This document shows, piece by piece, positions 1-11,290 of a DNA stretch of 64,000 nt. The stretch lies in assembly GCA_013399015.1 (NCBI GenBank), contig VWZX01004918.1:186001-250000 (forward strand), in the 5' to 3' direction. Below the pieces are notes generated by a model, which saw only the letters and a program-made list of their open reading frames with translations, was not told where the DNA came from and made no database searches. Position 1 is the stretch's first letter. Each line of letters opens with the position of its first letter. Both the position numbers and the translations under genes were made by a program. This stretch comes from Galbula dea. Lineage: Eukaryota > Chordata > Aves > Piciformes > Galbulidae.

Positions 1-173
1 ATGGAGATACAATTTGGAGAGGGAAGTTTGCCTGTTTTAGTGTAGGACTCAAACTGTCCAGTAACAGAAACCTTTGTTTTTAGTTTATAACTCGACCAGG
101 GTGCCTGTTGATTAATGCAAACCACCTCACTAAAGGGAGATGAGAAGTGATGGATTCTGTTATAAGCAGGGCA
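1..173. other. Unique flank before first CR1
   Basis: No gene, repeat or motif is recognised. The stretch ends where CR1 similarity begins. Confidence 0.5.
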
Positions 174-678
174 AGTACCTTGAATGCTGTGTTCACATTT
201 GGGCCCCTCATTACAGGAAGGACATTGAAGCATTGCAGTGTGTCCAGAGAAGAGCAACAAGGCTGGTGAGGGGTCTAGAGACTAAGTTTTATGAGGAGCA
301 ACTGAAGGAACTGGTGTTGTTTAGTCTGGAGAAAAGGAGGCTCAAGTAAGACCTTCTCTCTCTCTACAACTACCTGAAAGGAGGTTGCAGTGAGATAGGG
401 CTCAGTCTCTTCTCCTGAATTACAGTGACAGGATAAGAGGAAATGGCTTCAAGTTGCACCAGGAGAGGTTTAGATTGGAGATCAGGAAGAATTTCTTCAC
501 TGAAAGAGTTCTTAGGCATTGGCACAGGCTGCCCAGGGCAGTGGAGGAGTCACCATCCCTGGAGTTGTTTAAAAAACATGGATGTGGTGCTTGGGAACAT
601 GGTTTAGTGGTGTGCATGGTAGTGTTGGATGTATGGTTGGACTCGATGATCTTGGGGGTATTTCTCAATCATAATAAT
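174..678 (+). mobile_element. CR1 LINE fragment, ORF2 C-terminus plus 3' UTR
   Basis: This is a 5'-truncated CR1 non-LTR retrotransposon in sense orientation. One frame (to 349) gives CR1 ORF2 residues including VQRRATRLVRGLE and LFSLEKRRL, then hits a TAA stop. A second frame from 454 gives the end of the same protein (IRKNFFTERV, HWHRLPRAVEESPSLE). The change of frame between the two pieces and the early stop show that the copy is dead. The 3' UTR follows, with the 'ggtttagtgg' and 'gttggactcgatgatct' blocks, and ends close to 678. It is one of the two longest CR1 copies here. The strand is certain and the 5' edge is good to about 15 bases. Confidence 0.93.
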
Positions 679-1547
679 TAGCAAGACTCTCATGGTCTTC
701 AGCAGGTTTTGGACTGGGTCCTTACTTCTCTTCCTTCTTTTCTTTTCTTAATCCTGTTATATTTGTTCCAACGAGGTTAAGCCAAAACTCCAGAAGTTTA
801 ATAGCAACATTTTATTTCACATGGGTATTTCTACCTGGAGCTCAGTAAAACTCATTACTTCTTGCATCAAGACACAAAAAGGAAGGGACTTGCTGACTAT
901 GCTAACATATCAGTGCTTTAAAAAAGAATATTTTCTGCTTCAGAAACCTGCTGAATGAAATGCATGTCTCGTTTATCACTTAAATAGCAATGACAGTGTC
1001 CACTGCATGCTGCAGTCTGGATCCTGCCATCGGTGGATTGACAGTGCTCGCTCAGAGGAAGCAATAAGCAGATCAATAACAAAATGTAGCCTGGGGAGCT
1101 GGAGGTGGGACAAGTCAAGCATGATTTCAGAGTCTTGCTGGGACCCTTATTAAACTCATTTGTACATCTGAAAACAACTGACGCCTCATTGGGTTGAAGG
1201 TAGCTGCAAGTATTGTTCTGAAGAAGGCTTGAATTCTGTCTGTGCCTCGGAGGAACACAGCTGCTCACGAGCAGCCTGATGCTCTTCTGGAAGAGCAAGC
1301 AGCAGTGAAATCTAAAATGTAATTAACTAAAAAGCCAACTTCTTTAAAATTTTGTTTCCTTCCCCATAAGTGTTTATTTGTCAGTGATGGTCTGGACTGA
1401 GCCCTTTTCTTACATGAGGGAGGAAAAATTGGATGCTTACCCGTTCTCTCCTTCTTCTGTCCCATTATCATCCACTAAGTGACTGCAATGGACTTCTTAA
1501 GTGAAGGAAAGAGCTTGTTCCTTATAGTTGCTTTGCTGGAAGAAGTA
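679..1547. other. Unique sequence, no gene recognised
   Basis: A 126-codon minus-strand frame (918-1298) is open but resembles no family I recognise and has no supporting signals. Nothing else stands out. Confidence 0.5.
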
Positions 1548-1650
1548 ATAGAATCATAGAATGTCCTGAGTTAGAAGGGGCCCTCCAGGATCATCAAGTC
1601 CAACTCCTGTCTGTGCACAGGACAACCCAAAAATGAGAGAATGCCTTGCC
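1548..1650 (-). mobile_element. CR1 3'-end fragment (CTGTCTGTGCACAGG type)
   Basis: The block 'agaatcatagaatgtcctg', followed by 'tcatcaagtccaactcctg' and 'gcacaggacaaccc', is the reverse complement of a CR1 3' end. This subfamily differs from the common one in the window and matches the copy at 11141-11290. Only the 3' UTR remains, with no ORF2. Confidence 0.85.
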
Positions 1651-4171
1651 TTTTTTCCTGCTGAACCTGGGAGCTGGAGGTCTGCACAGCTGTCAGGAAA
1701 AAAAGTTGGCTCTCTTAGGACAGCAAAGACTCAGATTTCTACTTTTTCCCCCGCCCTGAAAAACCTGATATGCAGACTCAGCATGAATGGCCATAAAAAG
1801 CAGTGTTGAGCTTAATTTACTCATTATTTCCCTTGGTTCATCTTGTAGGACATTGCCTGCCTGGTACTTTACCAGAAGCATTAATTTCCTGAATTATGTT
1901 TTCTAGGCAGCTTCAGCTAGTAAGGTATTTTTACCTTGATTATTTAAAATGTTCACAACTCAGTGCAAATATTATATTACAGAAAAAAGATTTTTAGTGG
2001 AAGAGGAAAAATAATTTTCTCTTTAAATTGAACTTCTATGTAGTGAATAATAATTCACTGTAGTAATTAGCTTTCAAAATAGAGCTAGGAAGATGGATAA
2101 ACCAACAAGGAAAAAGAATTTGTTCTGCTGACCTTCATGTGATTTTGATTTACAGTATGTTATTGGGAGGAATATTTGTTGAGATGGAATTTCACAGGAT
2201 AATATATAACATGTAAAAAACCTAAGATCTTATCCTTTAAAATTGGCAAATTGAACATGGAAGGTTGTCTTATTTTATGGGTTTTTTTTCAGCTACTGGT
2301 ATAAATAATCTATATTTTTTTTTCTGTCTTAGCAGAGTGAGAGAAACATCTACAATTAAGATCACTTGGCAGAGATTACTTTCTCATTTTACCTTTGCCC
2401 AATTTGAGATTCATAGAGGTGAAATTTTCTGTATGTAAGGTCTGATGAAGGTTGTTGCCAGAGTTAGCTGTTAATAGGTCAAAAGGATGCCACCAGATGC
2501 ACTTTTGTGCCATCACATCATCACACTGAAGACCCAGACCTTCCTTTGTGTCTTTTTAATATGTAAATTTGCCATGAGAAATCATCAGTTTTAGCTCAAA
2601 GTATACTAAACTTTTAACCTTTACAAAGATATTTTTCTCTTTTTATGGTAAGATTAAGTCAAAAACTACCTCATGTAAATCAGCATAATTCCAGTGATTT
2701 CAATAATTAAAGCTACTTTCCTACCTTAGTTATTTATACTGTATTAACCATTGTTGCTATGAATATTGGGGAATTAATGATGCTTTTCTAATTTACACCA
2801 GCAAAGGCATGATGTACTGCCAACTATATATAATTTAATTGTTATGGAGTAAATGTCACTCCCTTTAAACGGAGGCAGACATCTTCCTCTGTGATTCACT
2901 AAAATACATGGTATGGCTCTTGACTTTATACAGGACCTCATCGACTAATCAGAGTTAACATTAAGCCTTTTACTTCTCCTTTGATGTGGTGGCAGTACAG
3001 GCCAGGGCAGTCAGAGAAGCTGGACCTGCCCTGGCTTTGCTCTCTAGGACAGGTTGGAGTTGATTATTTCCATTTTCACTTCCTTTGGCCAATTTAACAG
3101 CTATTTGCCATAGCCAGCTCTACTCCTTTGGAGTTATCTCACCTTCAAGATGCTTTTTGCCACCTATTAAGCTGCTTGTCTGGTTTTGATTTAGGACTGA
3201 GATGATGCTAGAAATAAAAAAGAAGAGTCAAGCTGCTAGGAGGTAGACACCTGCAAACCTTAGTGGTTTTTCTACATCTTATGGGGAATATCTCTTCTCT
3301 TACTTTTCATTTAAGACACACAGGAATAAAACATAGCTTATTCATATCAGAGGTTTCAGTTTGTTTTATTTACTTTTTCTGTTTGTTTGAGATGGGTTTT
3401 TTTGTTGTCATTTACTTGTTTGTTTGGGTTTTTTAATAGTTTACAAATAATTGTGTTATATGTACAGTGTTGTCCATACATGATGTTGGAATTGTTCTCT
3501 AACTCGTTGTGTAGCACTGATTGCTGTATTATTTTGGCTCTGACATTTTTAATATGCTGTAAGTTAAGCTGATGTCTGTGAAACACAGGCTTTGTATGTA
3601 AGGAGGCAAAGGAAAATCTTCTGGTGTTATTGGCAAGGCTGTGCTTTGAGGTCTGGATATGGGCTGGAGGCCACGTGTGGAAGAAGCCCACGTTGAACAT
3701 AGATGGTGAATGTAAGACTGGTGCCAGTTTCTTCCCACGTGCTTAAAAGTAGTTAAAGGTCTAATAAGAGCATTTCTTTGCCTAAATGGGAGAGCTAAAA
3801 GTTTTTACCCTGTCCTATTTAAAGACTAACTTTGTTACCCTGATTTTTCTGTATATTTATTAATTTGGTTGCTTTTGGAAGGACTACAGAAATCTCTGGT
3901 TGTACTTGCCAGGTCTGCATGATGATACAGAGGGTCCAATTGTAGTTGTTGTTTGTGAGATGAAGTGCTGCCTATTCCAGCAGTTGTGAAGTATGTGGGG
4001 TGAAAAACGATGGAGGAGGAAATCTAAACCACACCTAGCTCATAATAATTAGAGCCCTGGCTACACAAATGTACCTAGAGACAAGTTGCTGAATTTACAG
4101 CAATCCCATCAAAGCCAGAGTGGCTCCAAACCTGAGGCTGCCTGCAAAGGTGTTTCTAGGAATGTGACTAT
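1651..4171. other. AT-rich unique sequence, no gene recognised
   Basis: This is a 2.5 kb stretch without recognisable repeats or coding. T/G-rich simple sequence lies at about 3358-3440 and several TAATT-type motifs lie at 2680-2850. The short frames at 3356-3738 follow from the low-complexity sequence. Confidence 0.5.
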
Positions 4172-4276
4172 ATAGAATCATTATGATTGGAAAAGACCTC
4201 AGAGATCATTGAGTCCAACTGTCCAGTATTACCATGCCTACCAATAAACCATGTCCCCAAGCAGCACATCTGCACA
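4172..4276 (-). mobile_element. CR1 3'-end fragment
   Basis: 'Atagaatcattatgattgga' followed by 'gagtccaactgtccagtatt' and 'accatgcctaccaataaacc' is a reversed CR1 3' UTR. Truncation leaves about 105 bases. It is closest to the fragment at 32924-33030, which shares the ACCATGC..CAATAAAC segment. Confidence 0.85.
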
Positions 4277-5514
4277 TACTCTGACTTGTGCTTATAGCTG
4301 ATTTATTTCCTTTTTTATTGTTTTTGTTTTGTTTAGTTTTTCATTTTCAAGAATAGTTTAAGAGTTGCTCTGTTAGGCTATTTGCCTTCCTGGCTCTGTA
4401 AACAGTGTCCACAATGAATGTGCCAATAGCCTGTGCAGCTGAACTGGAAAATGGAAAGTAAGGAGCTGAAATGGTATCTTCAGGCTGAAGACCAGGAGTG
4501 CAGGATATCTACACAAAAGGCATGTGATGGGGTGGGAAAAGTAGTGAGAATGGAAGTAAGAGAGTTTTGAAGCTGTGAAGAGATACATCAGCGTAATTGA
4601 AGATGTGTAAAAAGCTGAGAGCAGCTTTGGCTGCTGAGTGTTTTCCCATGTCTTCCAGATTTGTATTACAGGTGATTACAAGGTAATAACTACACCAAGT
4701 ACTTGGAGAACCCAAACCAATCCTGTACGGTTCAGAGTAAGTGATAACACCTTGATTGATTTCAGGAGAAGCAGTAGCAAGTCCCAGACACTTGTCTCTT
4801 TTATTGACTTGAGCATTAATTAATTTATGAGCCAGTCTCATATTTCCACATGGTGTTGCAGAATTAGAGTGGAATTAATTATTTGGTAATGGGTGAATCC
4901 CATTAGGTGATACAATATGGACTTGTTCAGTGGCTCCAACATGATTCAGAGTTAGCATAGCAGTCGTAGACTCATTACAATGATGATGCTTTTATTAAAT
5001 ATATCTTCAATTAGTTCTGGTTCATTTTACAGCCTGAAAAAACATTCAGTCAAGTGCTGTGACAGGAGCAGAATGATGAATAGGTGAGGGCCAGCACTGC
5101 TTAGCTCTTCAAGTGTACTGCACAGGTTACCAATCTTTAGAAATGTTTTTCTTAGGTTCTTATCTTCCTTGAAACACCATCTAAAGAGCATTAGCACTTT
5201 ATTCTTCCTTGTGCTTTAAAATAAACAAGATTCATGAGTTGATCAGTTATGATATCATGCTTTTACCCACAGCTGATTATTAGCAATGAACAGGGACAGG
5301 TGTGGTAGATACATCTACCTCCCCAGAAACATCAACAGCACAAAAGCCAGACATTAAGTCAGAAAAAAGAGCCAGCATGGCACCTATGGACACCTGAGTT
5401 GGGGGTTGGAACAGAAACGTTTTCAGTCAGGGGTAGCACCCTGTAGTGGGCAGCATGGGCACATCTGGGCTTTGTTTTGTTATTGACCATAAGTTAAATC
5501 AGCCCAGGATATGA
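4277..5514. other. Unique sequence, no gene recognised
   Basis: A T-rich tract lies at about 4306-4350. The 110-codon minus frame at 4509-4841 and its shorter antiparallel partner are unrecognised and treated as chance. Confidence 0.5.
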
Positions 5515-6006
5515 AATGAAAGGGTGTTGGTCAACAGCCAGCTGAGGATGAGCCAGCAGTGTGCCCAGGTGGCCAAGAAGGCCAAAAACATCCTGCCTTG
5601 GATCAGAAGTAGCATGACCAGCAAGATCTAAGGAGGTGATGATCCCCTGGCTCTGGGCACTGCTGAGGCCACACCTCAAATACCATGTTCAGTTGTGGGC
5701 CTCTCAGTACAGGATATTAATACATATTGTCCAAAGGGGGGCAATGAAACTGATGAAGGGTGTAGAGCACAAGTCTTGTTAGGAGCAGCTGAGGGAACTG
5801 GGATTGTTTAGCCTGGAGAACAGGAGGCTCCTGGGAGACCTTCTCACTCTATACAACTCCCTGAAGGGAGGTTGCAATAAGGTAGGACTCGGTCTCTTTT
5901 CCCAGGTGACCAGTGGTAGGACTAGAGGAAATGGCTTCAAGTTGCACCAGGGGAGGTTTAGATTAGATATTAGGAAGAATTTCTTCCCCATGAGAGTTAT
6001 CAGGTA
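5515..6006 (+). mobile_element. CR1 LINE fragment, ORF2 C-terminal half, 3'-truncated
   Basis: This CR1 copy reaches further 5' than the others, starting in the ORF2 stretch 'gtcaacagccagctgaggat'. It continues through 'gcccaggtggccaagaaggc' and the RRATK-equivalent region to the sequence encoding GNGFKLHQGRFRLDIRKNFF (frame 5804-6058). It stops abruptly at 'gttatcagg' near 6006, so the last 60 or so ORF2 codons and the 3' UTR are absent. That is unusual, because CR1 copies are normally truncated at the 5' end. An internal deletion or rearrangement after insertion is the likely cause. Confidence 0.92.
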
Positions 6007-8089
6007 TGAATCAGGTCTGAAAAGAGTAAGTAGACTGGATAGGTTCCAAGTTACATAAAACAAAATTACAAGAGCATCTTTGAAACCTCTATGTGCCAGC
6101 TGAAGATAGCAGAGAGGAGCATGGGGGAAGTGAGAACTCCTGAGAAAACTTCAGTCTTATGCTACATGCTTTTCTGTGTGGTATTGTTTTTGACTGCCCA
6201 ATCTAGAGAGCTGCACTTCATACCCACACAGCCTGTGAGTCTGAAATCTTTATCAGTTTCTTCTCAGCTCTCAGAACTGATGCAAATGATGTGCTCCTGA
6301 TTAATAGCAAGCTGAAGAAACTTGGATCCGAGTTTCTCATACCCACTTGACTTGCAGAGGGATAGTGTGAGCTTCTCAGTGACCTGCTCCAGAAGTGCCA
6401 CCCACTCATCTGAGGACTGTTAACCCAAGTGAACATAATATTAATGAATCTGTTCTCTGTTCATTTCAGTTCTGCTGCTGAAACATAGATGAAGAGTTTC
6501 TTCACACACTTCATGTGCACTTGTCCTAGGAGATCGTACGAGTACTGTGTACTTCAAATTCATTTGCTGTTTTGGTTTCTCTGGCAACTAGAAGGTGCCT
6601 TTGATCCTTCCACCATCTCTTTGTTTTTGCATTTTGATGATTTTATCATGAATTCATGTTTAATTCACGCTGAAGTGATGCAGTAAGTGGCAACACTCAA
6701 AAGAAATGATACTTTTTACAAAATCAAACCATATTCATTTGAACTCTGTGTGAACTACTCCATTCCTTTGAAGTAGAATATATTAATGAGGACAGATATT
6801 AAGAGAAAAGATACTTATAACTAAGTCACATTTGTTATCTCATCCAGAGGTTACAGTGGAGGTAGATGTAGCAGATAAAAAACAAGTGTGCTTTATGTAA
6901 ACTTTTAGTTGAAACACATTAACAAGTGACTATTTTGTGTTAGCTTTTTGATTTTTTTTGGTCATTTTTATCTCTGTTTCTTGTACTGATATACATGAAT
7001 TTTATGGACAAAACCACATGCGTTCTTAACACAACATGTGCAGAAATGCAAAATATGTTCCATAGGGTGGTGATTTCCTTCTAGAAAAGCAAAGGGCAAA
7101 GCAGCTTCACACAGCATGTTCTTTTTACAGGCAGTTTTTATCTCTTTAGTGAAAGGTTTCTTATGAAAATATTGGTGTATTTTGTTTTATGTTTCAATGG
7201 GTGAGATTGAAACACATTTGGGCTTTCACAAAGAGCACCTTGATTGACATAGGGAGTGATGACTGAGGGGGGGACAGTTTTGGTTGTGAATATAAGACCC
7301 TGAATCAAAGATAAAGAAATAGTGGTTTGTATTCCAGAGGCTATGATGAATATGAATATGATAAACTGATATTTGTCAATTTTTCTAAAGTAACTGTCTG
7401 ATCAAATTGACCTCCTGCCAAGGCATACTGATTGGGTTGCTGCCTCCTCCCCCTTGGTTATGGATTAGGTATCATGTGGAAGCACATCTCCTGCTACTCA
7501 GAATCAGCTCTGATGGGCAAGTGAGATGGGAGGGAAGTGGAATATGGAGAAAATAAAAACAAGTGGCAAGGGGCCCAGAAACAATAAAAGTGTGAATGAA
7601 AACACCTTTATCACTCTTGCAACAGCAGCTTAAAGGCCCAGGGAGAGAAATAGATTTTTGTAAATCAAGCTAAATATTTTTTACAGGGTGCAGTGTGTGG
7701 CTTTAGAACCCAGTTGGGAAAAATAGGTTTTGCAAATCAGTGAAGAAAAATATATTTTACTGGCTCCTGCTGGAGCAGGGAGGGATATAGGATATAGGGG
7801 AAGACATATATAGGGCAAAGAACAAATATATATGTATATGTGTGAGGGGGTTGTTTTGGTTTCAATATTTGGGGTGGGTTTTTTTGGGTGTCCAAAAAAA
7901 GTTACATAAAGAAGTCACTGGCCTTGTGTAGCCATGCTTAGTGGTTCCTATAAAATCTGTAAGCTTTCCTTATGTTTTTTAATATTATTTATTGATGGAT
8001 GTTTTATTATTAACTAGCCATTTGTGCATGTAAAAACAGCTCTTTTGTAGAGCCGTCCTGTTGCTGCTTCTATCATTACTTTGGAGAAA
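6007..8089. other. AT-rich unique sequence, no gene recognised
   Basis: Only simple sequence is visible. A GGATATAGGATATAGG duplication and alternating TATATA tracts lie at about 7785-7845, and G/T-rich sequence runs to about 7895. No coding frame is convincing. Confidence 0.5.
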
Positions 8090-8366
8090 TAGGCCTCTTT
8101 TCCCCAGTTACCAGCAATAGGACAAGAGAAAATGGCTTCAGGTTGCACCAGGGAAGGTTTAGGTTGGGTATTAGGTAAAATTTCTTCACTGAAAGAGTTG
8201 TTAGGCATTGGCACAGGCTACCCAGGGCAGTGATAGAGTCACCGTTCCTGGAGGGGTTTAAAAAACATACAGGCGTGGTAGTAAGGGACATGGCATGGTG
8301 GTGACAGGTTGACAGTTGGACTTGATGAAGTTAGAGGTCTCTTCCAACCTTTGTGAGTCTGTGAAA
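8090..8366 (+). mobile_element. CR1 fragment, ORF2 end plus 3' UTR
   Basis: The sense strand carries 'aatggcttcaggttgcacca', 'gttgttaggcattggcacag' and 'gttggacttgatgaagttag', the end of ORF2 and the 3' UTR. The ORF2 frame has a TAA in the IRKNFF segment ('attaggtaaaatttc'), so it is not coding. The TTGTTAGG variant places it in the more common subfamily here, not the TTATCAGG one. Confidence 0.92.
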
Positions 8367-10130
8367 TTGGAAGGAGACATTTACAAATCCACAGTAATGC
8401 TTGTGTTGTTTTTATTTTTCCTGTCTGATCCATCTTTCTTCAAGATGGACAGGAACTGTGTACATATTGGGAGCAGAATAGACTGGCAAAGAACATACTG
8501 AATCTGCCCACTCATTTTTTATGTCAATAAGCAGCTGAACAAAAAAAAATCAGAACACTGAAGCATTTTTCATCTTTAAATCTTGACAAAATACTCTTTC
8601 TAGGTTTTGAGTTTGTTTTTTTGGGTTTTTCTTTTGCAAAACTGCATGTTGGTGTTCTCCAGCTTCTCTAAATGAGTTTGCTTTGGAACAGACTCTGTTG
8701 TGCTTACTCGAAAACTAGGGCAATACTTGAAAGGGAATTGTCTTACTTCTGCTCCCTGCAACTGAAGTGCTGCAGGAACAGTCCCCATAACAAGTAAAAT
8801 GATGTATTACCATTGTCAAAGGAAAATGTTATACTGGCCAAGATGTTTCCTCTTTCTCTGGGACATGTAATTGTTATTGATGGGAGCTGCAGGTGTCTAT
8901 TGCCAGGGAGTGTGCTGGGAAGCCATGGATATTCCTCTGCCTTGTGGAAAGACACCTTTTTTGTTTGGTTGGGATTTTTTTTTGCTTTGATACCTGTTGT
9001 CCTGGTTTCTGTATGTTTTCCTTTGGATCAAACTGTTTGTAAGTGTCACCCTAGTGTTTTCAGGCTGATTGCTATGGCTGCTGATAAAGACAAGTTTCCC
9101 CTGAACAGTGGATTTTTTGACAACCAGTGACTGTGGCTGTTAGCTTCCTGATGAGGTTTCCTAACATCAAACCAGGGCACTCTGGCTCTGTTCTTTCCAT
9201 CTAGGGCCTGAAATTTTCAAACAAGGTAACCTTGAACTTACACTTAAGTCTTGCAGTGACTCATTAGTCATAATATCAGAGTGACAAATATACTGTGTAA
9301 CAGTAATAATAATAATAATGAGGGATTGGTGTAATGAGCCTAGTGATGACGATGAGGGTGTGATTTTTCTGCAGCTGAAGAATGAAAAATACTAAATCAG
9401 ATGTAATCATGAAACAAGGTGAGAACTTCAGTTATCTCTGGCTGTTATGTGAGAGTGGACTGCCGCTTTATTCCTCCTCTCCACCTCTGGTGGGACCTCT
9501 CTGCAGTCCCTGGGCTGGGGCAGGGCACATCAAGAGCAGTTCAAAGGAGGTGCCCTGAGTTCTAGGACAAGGAGCTCTTTTGGAGAAGCAGAGCTGAGCA
9601 GGAAGCATTTGCTGCACCCTGGTAGTGTCAGTAAAAACCCAAACAAGTCCATTGGTGGTTCTTCCTCTAATGAGCTACCAATAACAGTAGCAGCATGAGG
9701 CTGTAATATTTCAACTTTACCCTCAGTGCAGAGCAAGAGGTATATGGAGGAGGAAGTTCTTCTTTAGAGGAAGCAGTAATTGTTTTGCCTCTCTTTTTAT
9801 CCATTATTATCAGGGAGGTTTCCCTTGTACAGTTTTACAATAGGAATATGAGTGTTATGGGAACATTTCATAATTATTTACTGGTTTAACCTTTTTACTA
9901 CTCTTGAAAAAGTGTAATGATCTGTCTGAGAACGTCCACTACTGTAACTCCTAAAACTATTTAAACAACATAAGCTTTTACTCAAAATAAAACTATTATG
10001 GAAATAAAGAGATTCTGGTATATAATATAGCAATTATTAATTATAATACTTATGATATAGTAAGTCCTGCAGAAGCAGAGTACAGCAATCAGCATGCTGG
10101 GTAGTGCATGATGCAGTCCAGGATGTTGTC
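8367..10130. other. Unique sequence, no gene recognised
   Basis: A short TAA-type microsatellite lies at 9305-9320. A 105-codon plus frame at 8813-9130 is hydrophobic, includes a T-rich run, and is not recognised. Confidence 0.5.
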
Positions 10131-10390
10131 CAGAATCATTACAGTTTTGGAAGACACCTCTAAGATCATCAAGTCCAACCGTCAACCTCTCACCACCATG
10201 CCACTAAACTAAGTCCTAAAGCACCACATTTATACACTTTCTTTTAAACCACTCAGGGGATGGTGACTCCAGCACTGCCCTGGGCAGCCTGGGACAATGC
10301 CTAACAACTGTCTCTATGAAGAAATTTTTTCCTGTTATCCAATCTAAACCTTTCCTGGTGCAATGTTGAGGCCATTTCCTGTATCCCAGG
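10131..10390 (-). mobile_element. CR1 3' UTR plus ORF2 end
   Basis: Reversed CR1: 'cagaatcattacagttttgg', 'caccaccatgccactaaact', 'gatggtgactccagcactgc' and 'caatctaaacctttcctggt'. Similarity fades after 'gaggccatttcctg' near 10390. The following 90 bases ('ctgcaggggctgaccagcct') could be a further diverged piece. Confidence 0.92.
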
Positions 10391-11140
10391 AAAATTCTGT
10401 AGGAATGGAGCTCCCTCCTGCAGGGGCTGACCAGCCTGGGTGAACTTCCACAATCATGTCACTCCTCTTCTGGCATGGAGAGAGGCAGAGCTTGGCTTGA
10501 AATTATGTGAATATCAGATTAATTTTTATGTTTCTTAGACATCTTTTACTTAACTTTATATTTTTAAGTAGTGTTTTAATATTGTTTTTCTCTTGGAGCT
10601 TAAAATTGTGGACAAGGTTATTTTGAATCAATAATTTATGTAAACATTACATTATTGATATTGATAGCTGATGAATAAAAAAGTGTAAGAATGATGCTGG
10701 TAGAAGGCTTGGTTTGATGTATCACTTGCTGCAGCACAAGTGCCTTTTTCAGAACTGGATGGAAACAGGGAGGTATATTTCCTTTATTTTCTTGCTGGAC
10801 CTATGGTTAGTTGCCAGCTGTCAGTGAGGTGCTCCCAAAAGGGCATTGAGAATAGCAATCAGTACAGCTGTGCTTCTCCATCCAAACTGCATGAAACAAG
10901 AATTTTCCTGTGGGTCTGAGGTAAAACTCTATTCAAGGTCTCACTTGCTTGTTAGCAAAGTTGGGTTTGTCTGCAAAGTTCTGGAAATTTTTGGATTCAT
11001 GCCCTGCTTAATAGTTTGCTGGAATCATGGAGTCTGATTGCCTTTATATGGTTCTGATAGTGATTACTGAGGTTTGACCCAAACTACTCTCATTGTTTGG
11101 AGTCCTTATATCTGGTTGGGCCATAGCATTGGGACTTAAG
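10391..11140. other. Unique sequence, no gene recognised
   Basis: Nothing is recognised. The first 90 bases may be decayed CR1. Confidence 0.45.
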
Positions 11141-11290
11141 AGGAATCGTAGAGTGTCTTGAGTTGGAAGAGACCCACCAGGATCACTGAGTCTTGCTCCT
11201 GTCTATGCACAGGGCAACCCCAAAAACTACACCATGTGCCTGAGGGTGTTGCCCAAATGCTCCTTGAATTCTCCCAGGTTTGGCCCCAGG
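11141..11290 (-). mobile_element. CR1 3'-end fragment (CTGTCTATGCACAGG type)
   Basis: 'Gagtgtcttgagttggaaga' followed by 'gcacagggcaaccccaaaaa' and 'accatgtgcctgagggtgtt' is a reversed CR1 3' UTR. It is the same subfamily as 1548-1650 but extends further into the element. Confidence 0.88.

Noticed and set aside
140..349. CR1 ORF2-derived frames as host genes
   Set aside because: These frames, with 454-681, 5804-6058, 19572-19820 and 26866-27117, match CR1 ORF2 C-terminus and sit in truncated LINE copies.
918..1298. 126-codon minus-strand open frame
   Set aside because: No recognisable domain, no splice or promoter context, and length near what is expected by chance in 64 kb.
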